A stretch of DNA of 64,000 nucleotides from Amphibalanus amphitrite (Eukaryota > Arthropoda > Thecostraca > Balanomorpha > Balanidae), in contig NW_024882882.1 of assembly GCF_019059575.1 (NCBI RefSeq), forward strand, positions 1 through 64,000, written 5' to 3'. Shown here in pieces: positions 35,180 through 46,894 of the stretch. The notes under the pieces are model-generated. The model made no database searches. It saw nothing but the letters and a program-made list of their open reading frames with translations, and was not told the origin of the DNA. The translations under genes and the position numbers were made by a program. Positions within the stretch are counted from its first letter, which is position 1, and each line of letters begins with the position of its first letter.

Positions 35180-35765
35180 AGCTTACGTACTTTATACACT
35201 ACGTACTTTGGCATACGAACCGTACGTACTTTTGGCATACGTACTTTTTACACTACGTACTTTTGCATACGAACTTTTGCGTACGAACATTTGCGTACGT
35301 ACTTTTGACATACGTACTTTATACACTACGTACTTTTGTATACGTACTTTTGCGTACGAACATTTGCGTACGTACTTTTGGCATACGTACTTTATACACT
35401 ACGTACTTTTGCATACGAACTTTTGCGTACGAACATTTGCGTACGTACTTTTGTCATACGTACATTTTACACTACGTACTTTTGCATACGTACTTTTGCG
35501 TACGAACATTTGCGTACGTATTTTTGGCATACGTACTTTATGCACTACGTACTTTTTCATACGTACTTTTGCGTACGAATATTTGCGTACGTACTTTTGA
35601 CATACGTACTTTATGCACTACGTACTTTTGCATACGTACTTTTGCGTACGAACATTTGCGTACGTACTTTTGGCATACGAACTTTATCGCCTACGTATAT
35701 TTGCGTACGAACATTTGCATACGTACTTTTGTCCTACGTACTTTAGCGATACGTACTTTAGTCCT
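35180..35765. repeat. Right TACGTA array
   Basis: Tandem TACGTACTTTTG and GCGTACGAACATTTG units form the right arm of the Foldback-like element. The open frames across it (YVLLRTNICVRTF-type) are products of the repeat period. Confidence 0.9.
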
Positions 35766-36265
35766 AAAATCATTTACACGGAGAAAGTGAAAAAATAAAA
35801 TAAAATATTTATAAAAAATACCTATCTCCAATTTTCACAATATAGTTTCCCAATACCCTAAGCATTAATAAAAGCTAAAAAAATAAATTTTATTTAACTG
35901 GCCACACTTTGAAAAATTTGAAAGAAATTTTTGAACAATTTTTTGAAAATTCAAAATTCAAAATTTTGAAAATTTTTGCATACCATCTGAAAGCTTGTGA
36001 TGTGGCGAGTTCAAATATGTATAATTTTTATAGTTTAAGAAAAGTTTTCGATTAGATATAGCTACTAAAATACAATGATGTTTTTTAACTTTCCAAAATT
36101 TCCCAATGTTATAACTCAAAAACCGTTGCTCCTACAGGTCTAAAAATCTCAGATTCGGCTTCTGGGCACAGAATAACCCTATACAGCAATTTTGAAGAAA
36201 ATCTGAGTGGGTCGGGTGTTAATTTGCACCCATGAGCTGTTGAATCGTCCTGGAATGCCCCATCA

Positions 36266-37890
36266 GCCACCTGGCTCCGCCCACTCTCCGCCGGCACGCA
36301 GGGGCCGAGCGCCGCTCCACACGAGGCAAACCGTGGCGCGGGTGGACTGTTGTTATTGGTTTTCTTCATTTTGATTGTCGTCGTGGATTGTCGTTTAAAT
36401 AATGGTTAAAATGCGTTCAAGTGTGGTTAATTGCAATGTGCTACTGAAAAGAGTGATAATGATACTAAAAAAACAACATACAAGCTCCTTACAATAAGAA
36501 ATATATGACGGTAAACTAAAATTCGCGCCACTTTCGCCTCCTGCAGCACCGAATTTCCGGCTGCAGGAAAGAGAAGTATGCTTCAGTAGGTGACACTGAC
36601 GTCACACAGGCGGTGACGCAGTGGTGTGGGCGGGACTAACTGGTGGCGTAGCCCCCACTGCGCATGCGTGCTGCAGCATATTTCATTTTGGCTGCGCAGC
36701 CGAACAGCTCTTATCAACCGTGCGTGTTGAGTGGCCCGGCCGTCTAATCGTACGTTCAAAGAGCTAGAACGGTCCAGCGTTCCGGTATGCCCAGCTCCGT
36801 GAGTTTCTGACCCAATTGGAGGTCAAGGCACAAGCCCACTCACCGGCTGTCGGACCCGAACCCAGTTGCCGACTCGCCAGTGCCGCGCGCCAGTCGACCC
36901 CCGGGGTCTTGACTAGCCTCAGAAACTTGACAAAAACCTTTGCTTAGTTGTGCCTACCTCGTCCTACTACATAGTTACAGACTAGTGCCCATGCTGAGGC
37001 TATTATTGAGCTTTTTGGTTGAAAAAAAGCTGGGAGGTAGACACATCGAGTGGTACTACCATCTAACTCCCAAAGTAAATTTGATGTTATGTCCAATTTT
37101 CGCGTGATAAAACCATTTTGCTTAATCGATTTTTATCATTAGTTTAAAAATGTTTATATCTTTTTAACCTTTAACTTCTATTGAGTGATCTAGGTGCCTT
37201 TTTGCGGCAGACATAAATTATAGTACTGGATCATTTTTATAGATGACGCTTTTCAGATCATGCTATAACAGATGACGCTTTTTTCTTCTTTACTTTTCAA
37301 CTGGTAGATATGTTTGCTTTGTTCTCCATTTTTCCCTCATGACTGAGATCATGGAATGGATAACAATTCGTAACCAGTTTTATAAATTATTCGTGGTACC
37401 AAATCTGCTGCCTTTCTGTAGCTTTTTATTAGGATTTAGGATTTGACATTTCTTCTTTCGTTCATTTACTGCTATATTTAATGCTCATTGACAGAAACGC
37501 CCCTTATCGTAAACGACATATTTTTGACGTCACCGTGGCGTCATCTTTAGTGTTGCAACCATAAAACTTTCCTCAAATATGACCTAGGCATTCATTTGAA
37601 GGCTGAAGCTATGTTAAGTATCATGATTTAGATCATATCTTATCAGGCTTCGGAGAGATCATGCAAAACGTAAAGGGGGGCATTATGTCCTCCCCCCAGC
37701 GGCTCGGGGGCTAACCTTAACTAACTAAATCTAAACAAACATAACATGACCTAACCTAACCTGATTTAGGACGCTTGCCTTCCGCCAAAAATTACAAAAT
37801 TTATAAAGACGTCACTTGTAAGTTGATTCTTCGCGCAATGACTTCTTGAACCGACCCATGATTGGACTCTGAGTGGTATACAAACCGGGT
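36266..37890. other. Upstream flank of B1 continued; no gene
   Basis: The first 130 bp continue the B1 upstream sequence interrupted at 29502. A block near 36715-36750 (ATCAACCGTGCG, then GGCCGTCT) resembles 62205-62240 upstream of B2. A short G-run/C-run hairpin lies at about 37674-37698. No coding region recognised. Confidence 0.45.
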
Positions 37891-37940
37891 GTGCGTGTGT
37901 GTGTGTGTGTGTGCGTGTGGGTGTGGGTGTGTGTGTGAGA
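37891..37940. repeat. (GT)n microsatellite
   Basis: A run of GT with a few GGGT interruptions. Confidence 0.85.
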
Positions 37941-39660
37941 TAAAACAACGTATTTTGTTTGTGGTTTATTGAGCACACAGCAAGCTTTGTTTCACAAGCA
38001 CGCACCAACATTCACGAGACAAGCAACATCGATGTATTGACAACAGGCCTGCGACTCAGGACTTCAGTAAGCGCTGTGAATCACAATCGCGTCATCACAA
38101 ATTTGATATTCATGGCAGCTCTACAAGCTCTATACGGGCTTTCCGTATGCTAAACCCTTACGGAATTCGGCCCTACCCCTGCCTTTTTCCATGCGTTTAT
38201 TTAGAAGCCAAACAACTGGGAACAAACGCATCGCGAGATAAACACGGGAACCGAAGAGCACGCCACTATGATTCCAGTCTCTCGGGCCACCAGAACACAA
38301 GCCACTCTCGGCGCTCCAGGCGGGCCGCCAGCCCCCCCCCCCCTCCGCCCGGCAATGCAACGCAACTTTGCCGGACGACGCCCCCTAATTGCCGACGGGG
38401 CGAGCGAATCGTCCACCCGACGCAACGGTCGGACGGCCGGCCCCCTCGGGGAGGGACGGTCCCAGGTTGGCCCGAAGGGGTCCAAGACCCACCCGGCACC
38501 CCCATCTTACCCATACCCCGGCCTACTCCATAATCATACCCCATCCTATACAAATTCTACCGTACCCAGGGCCTCGGCTAAGGAATGTTGACAAAGGGGG
38601 CAAACACGAGCTGCCGATAGCTGGTAGGCCTGTGATCAGGTGCTTGATGCGAAAGGTAATGTACCCTCATTTCTGCTTTTTTCATCGAATTTTACCTACT
38701 ACTTTTTTGTGTCGGTAATTGGCGTGGCAAACTACAGTCAGTTGGATTCGTTTTGTATTTGTATTTTGTGTTTGTTTCTATTCAACAGACCGTCAACAGG
38801 TTTTTGACCCACTAAAAAACTGAGTCACAAGATTAAAAACAATAAATTTGGCAGACGCAGACAACACGCATTAAAAAGGCAGATACGCATGTGTAAAAAA
38901 GCAATGAACAATAAAAAGACATAAACGATGGAGTAAGAATATGAAGTAAGAAGAACAAATGCAAAACCCTATGAGCATGACAGTTTTAAAATCCCATGTC
39001 AGGTGGGAAAGAAATCACGATGAAGGTAAGCCAGAAACGTATGAGCAAACCGTAAACATGAAGACATGAATGATAAACGATTTGTACTTCAAAAACATGT
39101 GTGTAAATGTAGAAAGTGTAATGTAAAAGTGTATAGAAAAACGTTGAAAAAAACTTAAATCATAAAACCAGACGTAATGATGAATCAATAGAAAATCACC
39201 TACCAACAGTGACTAGTAGCCCGGAGGTGGTGGTAAGTTCGCAACGTATTTGATGACACGAGCTTTGTACGCAAAACAGCTGGTTGTGAAAAAGTCGTCT
39301 TTGGAATGAGTTAGGAATGAGTTTGTCTCTCTCGTGACGCGACAAATCAGCCCGCTTTGGACCGTGCCAATGTGGGCGCGACTCTCAGCAAACAATGATG
39401 CGGTGCGCGTCGGTCGGATAGGCACGCGTAAGGGGAATCGGGATGGTTTTATAAAAAAATATAGCGTTTGTTTAAGTAAAAACATTTATATGCATGCTCA
39501 CATGCGGATCCAAGGAGGGCGTTTCAGGCAAGTGGCCCCCTCGCAACGCCTACAATCGATGATTTTTTTAGAACAAAAGGAAAGCTAATCTTTCATCAGG
39601 AAAGGTGCCTTTAACTTCACGGCCAACACGCTCGTTTTTTTCTCACCAAGCTCTAGCTCA
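37941..39660. other. Dispersed repeat and unassigned sequence
   Basis: The region 37955-38150 is a diverged copy of the repeat at 10785-11000 (TTGTGGTTTATTGA core). The rest (38160-39660) is GC-rich at first, then AT-rich, and holds no gene that I recognise. Short open frames at 38147-38591 overlap on both strands and are not convincing. Confidence 0.4.
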
Positions 39661-39665
39661 ATTAA

Positions 39666-40670
39666 CCCGCGCACCGACGGGGGGGGGCGGATATCCGCCC
39701 CCCCCCCCTGAGGTTTTTCGCGGATAGCGGGAAAACCGCGGGCGCTACGCGAAATTTGGTATGACTATTCTCTCATCAATTTTACACATGGTGTGCAAGT
39801 TTGAACCTCCTAACTTTTAAGGTCAGGTCACCAGGTCACTTTGAATGACCCAACCTCAAGTGACTTTTTTGCAACTTTGTCACCGTGCCAGAGCTACAGT
39901 AGATGTCGGAGGCCTTTGAAAGTCGCAGGATGTTATAAGGTCATTAGTAGCTACACTTTGTATATCTCGGAATTTCGATGTCGGTGACCTAAGGTCAGGT
40001 CAATTTCGCGACCTCCCCATTATAAGTCAATAGGGGAAAAATCAACTCCCTGTTTTTACCACTAAAACGGGTCGGAATGGCCCCATATACCATACATGAC
40101 TTCACATACGATCAACCTTCACTACCTTGAGGTCTGTTTTGCTGTTGGGCAGCTGTAAGGTCATGTGACGTCATCAAAGGTCACCAAAGGTTTTTTTGCC
40201 AATAACTCCTTACAGGAACAAGATACAGCCGCGCGGATGGTCTCATTGTGTTCAGCTCGTCAAGACGCATCGAATGATATACATGATGACCTCGAGGTCA
40301 CGTGACCTGAGGTCAACCTTTGACCTTGACCTTTCGAGGTCAACATATATATCATTCGGTGCGGATTGACGAGAGGATCACGATGATGCCCTTAGTTTGT
40401 TCCTATCTTGACTACTTCGAAAGTTATTCGAGAAAAACCCTCTCCATATCTAGCGCCGCCATTTTGACTTTTTCGACCCCTGTGACGTCATCTTTGACCT
40501 GACCTGAAAATGACCTTAGTAAAAATTGTAGACCTTGTCCGTGCGTATCCGATGCCGTTTACCGCTTGTCGCTATCTTGCTTCGTTCTCGAGATCTCAGG
40601 GGGGGGGGCGGTCATCCGCCCCCCCCCCCCGTCGGTACTAAGTTGGCGCAGACCCCCGTCGGTGCGCGGG
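39666..40670. mobile_element. piggyBac-like non-autonomous element
   Basis: TTAA at 39662-39665 and 40671-40674 flank perfect inverted ends CCCGCGCACCGACGGGGG. It has G-run/C-run hairpins at both ends and many TGACCT/AGGTCA motifs inside. No gene. Confidence 0.85.
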
Positions 40671-40674
40671 TTAA

Positions 40675-41122
40675 TGACTGAACGGATTAGGGGTCCAATC
40701 GACCCCCGCTCCCTTCACATTTGTGTCTCGCAAAACGCCAATACGGCCGAGAATTACAACTTTAAACTGTCAAATTATATTGGATATCCTGGCAAACGGC
40801 CACTGCTGGATCCAACTGGGACCTTAAGGTTTTTCTCCCCTAGTATTCAGAATTGACGATATTTGTCGTAAAGAAAAGAAAGCTTTAATTCGAGCATGCC
40901 TACGTTAAAGCATAAAAAACCGAAATCCGTTGAAGTACCCAAAAACAATTAGATGAACTTTTGGAAACTTGAGACTTTTTGAGCGAATACCCCTCGCGTT
41001 GACTCATACCGCCTTTCTGAATCCGCCTATGGCTGCCAGATTTAGCCCTTAGAAACCGCACTTCTCACTTACAAAATCCAAGCATACCTACATAGTTGCG
41101 TACCTGGGGGGAAGTTCTCCAC
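40675..41122. other. No gene seen
   Basis: Spacer between two TTAA-flanked elements. Nothing recognised. Confidence 0.4.
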
Positions 41123-41126
41123 TTAA

Positions 41127-42308
41127 ACCTTCCAGGCGGTGGGGGGAGGGGCATTTTTTTGCCCCCCCCCTTTACTTTTTTCGATATATCTCGAGAACCG
41201 CTGCGCCGATCGTCACCAAACTTTCAGTACCCTCCCGGGAGCAGCTAGCGCACATGGTGACTAAAAATTTTCCAAAGGCTATGATAGGTTGGCCGCTAAT
41301 GACGTAAGAGTGACGTCATTTTTGCCATTTTCGACCAAAAAAAAAGGTTTCGCGGGAAGAGCTGTCAGGCCTACAGCTTTAGAGATACAGAAAAATGTTT
41401 TAGACATAAAAGGTGTGAAATCAAAAGGGCTACAAAACTGCTATTTCGGTTTTTCGAATTTTTTGGATTTTGACCCCCAAAAATAAAAAAATAGATTTTT
41501 TGAATATAATAGCCAAAAAATCCAAAAAGTTTTTTTGAATTTCGAAAAAACCGGAACATATGTGATAGTCCCTATCGCCTTCTATCTACATACCAAATTT
41601 GAGATCGATACCTCGTTTTTTAGCCAAGTTATAGCGAAAAAACTGTTCAAAATTGATGACGTCAAATTTTCAAACTCATTTTTTAGCAATTCTAGACCTC
41701 GTAGCGCAAAACAAAGACCACCATTAGACTCCCCGTGACGAGCTGCATCGAATCGATACCCATTTTATGCAAAAATATCAACTTTGAAATTTGACCTTTT
41801 TTGACCTGACCTTGACCTGACCTCCACCAGAAAGTGACCTAAACCGTACCTGATGGTCTTATAACCAACACCATTGAGTTGGAAATGAAAAACTGGCCAT
41901 AAAACATGCATCACATAACCTTAGTAAAGTTGGGCTCTTGTGGTGACCCTTGGTGACCTTTGGTGACCTGACCTGGTATGACCAGTGACCTCTAATATCA
42001 ACATATGTACTAGACAACTGACGCCTTATCGCTGATTTTCGACAAAATGCGTTTTACTCGGTGTTATAGCGCTTTCCCTAGAAGCCCTGTGAACGGTGAA
42101 ACATTTTATCTTTGACCTGACCTGTGACGTCATCGGTGACCCCGAGGTCAATGAAATTTGGTTTCCCTCGACAAATTTGACAGGGCTATCGAACGCCGTT
42201 TGAATTTTCCGGATCCGTCCTGTAGTTTCGGAGATACGGGGGGGGGCAAAAAATGCCCCCCCCCCCCCACCGCGTGGAAGGTGGCTGGTAGGCCCACCGC
42301 CTGCCGGG
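41127..42308. mobile_element. piggyBac-like non-autonomous element, diverged ends
   Basis: TTAA at 41123-41126 and 42309-42312. The left end ACCTTCCAGGCGGTGGG pairs with the right-end complement CCCGGCAGGCGGTGGG. G and C runs lie near both ends and TGACCT-rich blocks inside. No gene. Confidence 0.75.
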
Positions 42309-42312
42309 TTAA

Positions 42313-42760
42313 AGATGTGGTGTTCGGTCAAGGTCCTCGCCGACCGTTTCGACCGCGCCAGGTTGACACCTGGCTTATAGCTGCCAGAGGTCTTGAATCT
42401 GAACTTTTCGCCATTGGAGCAAATGCAGGTCACTACGGGGGAAATTGCCCCCTCCCTTGATAGACGAGGCCCTGGTCCTACCCAATACCCATATTCTACG
42501 CTACCCATGCCTTACCCTGCAGAAGCAGACGACTGAAGCGTAACTACACTAAGCATGATTAATGATTATGATTACCACGGCACAACATGGGCAGATGGTC
42601 AAAGCAGCACTGAACAGTGAACATCCTACACCATGAAAAACCTCCAGCAATGCCCCATTTCAATGTGATTTAAATTGTCCACTTCAATCAAATTGTAATT
42701 TTTGTGTGGCAGATTTCGTCACACTTGACCTTACAGCCAGAGTCGTTAACAATAAGAGTA
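42313..42760. other. 3' flank of gene A2, first part
   Basis: The stretch 42480-42760 matches 11040-11310 downstream of A1 (for example AAAGCAGCACTGAAC). It is interrupted at 42760 by the mariner-like element and resumes at 44047. Confidence 0.6.
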
Positions 42761-44044
42761 CAGGGTGTCCCGGAGTCCGTTGACAGGTACCAGCCATGCT
42801 TTTTCGTCAATAATTGTTAATCAACAACGTCTTCAAGCAGTGTCATTGTTTTCAAATGCATTCGACCTTTCATGAGCTCACAAAACGGCTGAAAATGGAT
42901 GTCGCAAAATCGGGTCGGTTGTTAAACTACTCTCTGTTTCAGGGATAATGGGAATGGTTAAGTCGGAACTGACACATGGCAAAGTGTCGGCGATGATGGG
43001 TACAACATGATGATCATCTAAAAAAAGATGGATTAAATTTTTGAAGGACGAAACCATGCGAGACTAACAGCGTTGTGAACGGCCCTCGTAGGACAGCAGA
43101 CTCGTGTGCCGGAAAGCAGCGGAAAATGCGGTTAAAAACTATTGGAAATTTGGAAACTGACAAGAAGCTCACAAGCAAAGGTTTAAAAAATACCAGGTCA
43201 TCGTAAAATAAAGGCAAAGCATCGTTAACATTTTTCATAATATATAATGCTAACATTTTAGAAAAATAGCACGCAACTCGCCAATCCCAAGGACAATTGG
43301 CCCAAAAACGTCAATGAATGTAAAATTTGATCTATGAAAGTTTCAAAAGCAAGATCCAGGGCGAAAAGCTTTCTTTCCAGACACAAATTTCCGACAGAAC
43401 CACATCATAGACAGGTTTGGGTCCTTTACAAAGCAGAAGCCTTCCTGAGGACAGCACTCCGCAACCCAGGAAATGTTTTGGAATAGGGAATGACGAGCGT
43501 TTGGGTTTTGCAAAACTTGCACAATGTGTCTCAGATTTCAGAAACAGACGACCGACACATTCTTCTACCATATGATGCGAAAAATTTACCCTTGGCCTTT
43601 CCCGTTTGTTCAGGAATGGGGTCGTTTTGAAAAGGAAAATGGTGCTTTGGATGTCAGCGCCAGTCTTCATGAAGGAGTTGGCGCCGGAGAATACCTACAA
43701 AATACTTAGGAATGGTGTCGATACAAGCTGTTGGTTTTCCGGGAGAAACAGATGTTGCCGGGGAGCTCGTCAAACCTAAATCCAACGCAAAAACTGCAGG
43801 GGATTCCCCTGCAAGAGCTTGAAGGCAGGAAACCTTTTATCGGTCTCTGGCAGCTGGCGGAGCGACGAAAATCGACATGAGCACATCTTTTTGGAGTTAT
43901 AGTAAAGGTTTTGGTCTGCAACATTCCGAATTAGTTGCCAAAGCATGTATATTTGTCTAGTGTATCGAAGCCTTATATTTTTGACTGGTTCTTATATGCT
44001 TTATTGGAATGGGAAATGTGTCAACGAGCTTTCGGGACACCCTG
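42761..44044. mobile_element. Degenerate mariner-like element
   Basis: TA (42759-42760 and 44045-44046) flanks inverted CAGGGTGTCCCG ends, the pattern of Tc1/mariner. The length (1.28 kb) fits, but the interior has no intact transposase; only weak scattered similarity on the plus strand was suspected. The matching flank of A1 (near 11300) lacks it. Confidence 0.7.
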
Positions 44045-44258
44045 TAGGCTTAGAACCACGTTGACATTTATTTTTTAAAATAAATTTTGATCATGTATTT
44101 AATATGAGCTGGTTAATACTTCTACCATTCAAATGTGGTATCGGTTTTCGCATTCACATTTGCGGTTACTGCGACCCGATAATCAATTTGCCACCAGCCT
44201 GTTTGATTTTGACCTGATCCTCTTTAGATTTAACTTCAAAAGTCAGAATGCATCTACG

Positions 44259-44360
44259 CTACACCGAAGTCTCAGGCTCATTTCCCGGTCCCCAGGGCGG
44301 CCGGTTCATCCTGCAGCTGGTTGATCGAGTGGATCGCTCGTCTGGTGGCCCAATGAGCCT
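44259..44360 (-). pseudogene. Displaced 3' end of receptor gene A2
   Basis: Minus-strand codons here continue the A2 frame across the BEL insertion and end in a stop at 44259-44261. They include PPDERSTRSTSCRMNRP, which parallels LPDEQYKSSASDRMDRP at the C-terminus of A1. The sequence is contiguous on its 3' side with the flank homologous to A1. It is separated from the rest of A2 by 5.4 kb of retrotransposon. Confidence 0.85.
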
Positions 44361-44950
44361 TGTTGGCGATTGAGGCTTGGCATTGGGGCGGCCGGCGAGT
44401 TGGCCGTGCTGCCCTCTGCTGTGCTCGTGTGGCGGCGGTTGATTGTCGTCTGACACGTGCTGCCGCCTAGCGGACAGGGGTATTTCTCTTTCGTGCCCAG
44501 TTTTCACTACGCTGTTTGTGCTGCCATTTATTTGGTAGCGGCGTGGTGCGGCGATTTGTGCGTTAAAACGTCTCTTTTGTTTACACGTGGTGAGTAAGTG
44601 ATTTCGGAGGTACCCGCCCAGTTTCGCGTCACTTGGTCGTTGATGCTCTTAGGGTTCGGACTGACACGGTTTTGGCTTGATACCCCGCCCCCCTCCCCCT
44701 TTGACCCGCTGGAGGATTCGTCCGCTCTTGTCTTGTTGTTGGAATTGGACTAGTTGTTTGCTCGAGAAGATGACTCTGTTCATTAGTTAGGTTAGGTATT
44801 GGTCTTTGGTCTTCTGTAGATTTCATTCTGATTTCTTTCCATTGTTACACACTTTCTTCATAAGTATTCTAGGTCTCTGGTCTTCTGGTTTATTTAGGGT
44901 TGTTTCTAAGTTATTCAATTTTCCATCTTTTGCTTGGTTGGTTGGTAACA
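44361..44950 (+). repeat. BEL 5' LTR
   Basis: 590 bp starting TGTTGGCGATTGAGG and ending GGTTGGTAACA. It appears identical to the 3' LTR at 49140-49729. Confidence 0.95.
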
Positions 44951-44951
44951 T

Positions 44952-44969
44952 TGGTGCCGAAACCCGGGA
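44952..44969 (+). promoter_or_regulatory. Primer binding site for tRNA-Phe
   Basis: TGGTGCCGAAACCCGGGA lies one base after the 5' LTR. It is the complement of the 3' end of animal tRNA-Phe (GAA), whose acceptor end reads TTTCGGCACCA (established knowledge). Confidence 0.85.
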
Positions 44970-45079
44970 AACTGGACTTTTGGTCTTTTGTGGTGCCGAA
45001 TCATTAGGGACCTTTGGATATTTGTGTAGTTGGTTATCAGTTCACTGTTAGTTATAAGTACATCTCACACTTTGGTAGC

Positions 45080-46894
45080 ATGGCTGAAGAGAGATCTCGC
45101 AAAGCTGCCAAAGGGTGGCTTAGTAGAGTTAGTGATAAGATTGAGACATTGTGTTCTGTTCGAGTAGCTGACAGGACAGCTGAGTGGCAGATTGAGGCTG
45201 CTCTTGCTCTCACCGAGTTTGATAAGCGTTTGGCCACCTTTGATGATGCCCAAGCGGCAGTAGAGGCTAGTATTGATGAGGATAAGCTTCTTGATGATAT
45301 AGAGAAGAGTGGTACTTATAGGGACTTAGTTTGTAAGCAACGTGCTCGCCTGGTTGCAGCAACTCAGGCTGGAGCTGATGCTAGTAGTGTTGGTGCTAGC
45401 AGTCACACTGGTACAGGAGCTGAGGTGAAGTTACCGAAGCTAAACCTACCTACCTTCGATGGGAATGTTGAGAGATGGTTACTTTTTTGGGAGTCGTTTG
45501 AGGCTTGTGTACATAAGTCTGATTTGCCTGATGTCCAGAAGTTGGCTTACCTGAGGAGCCTTTTGAAGGGTGAGGCTGCAAAGTCTGTGGAAGGCCTGGC
45601 CCTGACAGCAGCAAACTATGGTGCTGCTGTTGACATCCTCACTCAGAGATATGGACGTCCCGAGAAGCTTATTTTTTTGCACATACAAAGTCTTTTGAAC
45701 CTGACTGAGCTCAACTTGGTAGCTCTGCAGGACTCTTTGTTGTCTCACATCCGCAGTTTGGAAGCGCTTGGTGTCACTGGGGACAAGTATGGAGTAATAC
45801 TTACCCCTCTTGTTCTATCCAAGCTGCCTGCGGAGGTGAGAATGGAGTGGGCTCGGACTTCTGAGCAGCATGAGGGTGATCTGTCTCACCTTCTGCAATT
45901 TTTGAGCAGTGAGATACGTAGACAGGAAAGGTCTGGTCACTGCACTGGTGTGAGGTCCACTGGAGATAGTGTCTTGGCCCAGACAGGTGGTTCACCAGCT
46001 CGTGCTGGTCACGAGGTTTCTCATTCCTCGGCTGGAGTGGTCACTCGCCTGAGAGGTCGGCAGCGGGGAGGGCTGCCTCCAACTGCAGCAGCTCTTGCTG
46101 CCTCTGCACAGTCTGGGATTAGGTGTGGCATGTGTGACAAGGGTCACAAAACAGCTAGTTGTCCGGAGCTGTTGAAGCTTCCTGTTCATGAAAGGCATCT
46201 GGAGATCAGGAACAAGGGACTGTGCTTCAGATGTCTGCAGTCTGGCCACAGGGCCGCAGTGTGCGCTGCTGTCTGTGACAGCTGCGGGGGGAAACACCAT
46301 GCTGTGAAGTGTTTCCAGAGTGCAGAGTCCGCTCCCAGGGGTGCTAAACCCACTGATGTGAATTTGTCTTGTACTTCTGGTAGCTTGAGTGCTGTGCTAC
46401 CCACTGCCTCAGTCACTGTCAGGGGTAAGCATGGTGACGTGAAGGCAACACTTCTGTTTGACTCTGGGTCAAACCGCTCTTATGTGTCCTCTTCACTTGT
46501 GAAACGATGCAAGCCTGAGTATCTCAGGACAGAGGAGCTCACCTATGCTGCCTTTGGTGGTAAAGAGAGCAAGGATGGACAAAGGCATGTGTTCAGGCTT
46601 GCAATGCATGGAACCAATGCTGCCGAGCAGGTAGTGGTGGACGCAGCAGAGGTGCCGGTAATTTGTGCCCCCTTGGTTCAACCATGCATCCCTGTGGAAG
46701 TGCTGGCCTCCCTGGGAAATTTGGAGTTGGCTGACTCGCAGGTGGGAGTTCAGCGCACGATAGACATTTTGATTGGGCTTGACTTCTACTGGCAGCTGAT
46801 GGGCACAGGTTGTCTCCGCTCTGATGGTGGCCCGGTCGCCCAGCAGACGGTGTTTGGCTGGGTTCTGTCCGGTCCCTCGGGTGGTACATCGTAG
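45080..46894 (+). CDS. BEL gag-protease polyprotein
   Basis: 604 codons from ATG at 45080 (the frame is open upstream but this is its first ATG) to TAG at 46892-46894. N-terminal coiled region, then a DUF1759-type gag domain (LPKLNLPTFDGNVERWLLFW, LLKGEAAKSVEGL), then zinc-knuckle-like cysteines (CGMCDKGHKTASC, CFRCLQSGHRAAVC, CDSCGGKHHAVKC), then a retroviral-type aspartic protease with ATLLFDSGSNRSYVSSSLV around residues 455-475. In BEL elements the frame normally continues into reverse transcriptase; here a TAG ends it right after FGWVLSGP, the usual end of the protease region. Gag packages RNA in cytoplasmic particles and the protease cuts the polyprotein (family knowledge). The reading frame is intact. 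Confidence 0.88.
   Translation: MAEERSRKAAKGWLSRVSDKIETLCSVRVADRTAEWQIEAALALTEFDKRLATFDDAQAAVEASIDEDKLLDDIEKSGTYRDLVCKQRARLVAATQAGADASSVGASSHTGTGAEVKLPKLNLPTFDGNVERWLLFWESFEACVHKSDLPDVQKLAYLRSLLKGEAAKSVEGLALTAANYGAAVDILTQRYGRPEKLIFLHIQSLLNLTELNLVALQDSLLSHIRSLEALGVTGDKYGVILTPLVLSKLPAEVRMEWARTSEQHEGDLSHLLQFLSSEIRRQERSGHCTGVRSTGDSVLAQTGGSPARAGHEVSHSSAGVVTRLRGRQRGGLPPTAAALAASAQSGIRCGMCDKGHKTASCPELLKLPVHERHLEIRNKGLCFRCLQSGHRAAVCAAVCDSCGGKHHAVKCFQSAESAPRGAKPTDVNLSCTSGSLSAVLPTASVTVRGKHGDVKATLLFDSGSNRSYVSSSLVKRCKPEYLRTEELTYAAFGGKESKDGQRHVFRLAMHGTNAAEQVVVDAAEVPVICAPLVQPCIPVEVLASLGNLELADSQVGVQRTIDILIGLDFYWQLMGTGCLRSDGGPVAQQTVFGWVLSGPSGGTS

Larger units (their letters stand above)
33846..35771. mobile_element. 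Foldback/MULE-like element with TACGTA arrays
   Basis: A 10-bp duplication ATTTACACGG (33836-33845 and 35772-35781) flanks inverted ends that share AAAGTACGTATCGC and AAGTACGTAGGAC. The arms consist of tandem short repeats around AAAGTACGTA pointing inward from both sides. Long inverted repeats made of short tandem repeats, with a 9-10-bp duplication, are the pattern of Foldback and Mutator-like elements (family knowledge). No transposase present. Confidence 0.75.
29503..36261 (+). mobile_element. Large DNA transposon with long inverted repeats, possibly Sola-like
   Basis: The ends are GGGGCATTCCAGGACGATTC and its complement, flanked by ATCA (29499-29502 and 36262-36265). The related A2 flank at 53898-53901 reads GTCA with no insert. 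Inverted arms extend for roughly 800-900 bp: 29503-29985 pairs with 35776-36261, and about 29985-30400 pairs with 33540-33845. The right arm is split by a later insertion (33846-35771). A 4-bp duplication and long arms fit Sola elements, and the internal protein at 32359-33383 has motifs that I associate tentatively with that group. Confidence 0.75.

Noticed and set aside
35208..35798. Four long overlapping plus-strand frames over the TACGTA array
   Set aside because: The repeat has no stops in several frames at once; composition and overlap show it is not protein coding.
37745..37770. CCTAACCTAACCT as telomeric repeat
   Set aside because: Only two to three units in the middle of the window; chance or a very short remnant.
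38147..38591. GC-rich frames of 90-130 codons on both strands
   Set aside because: Overlapping frames in all directions, homopolymer C and G runs and no family motif.
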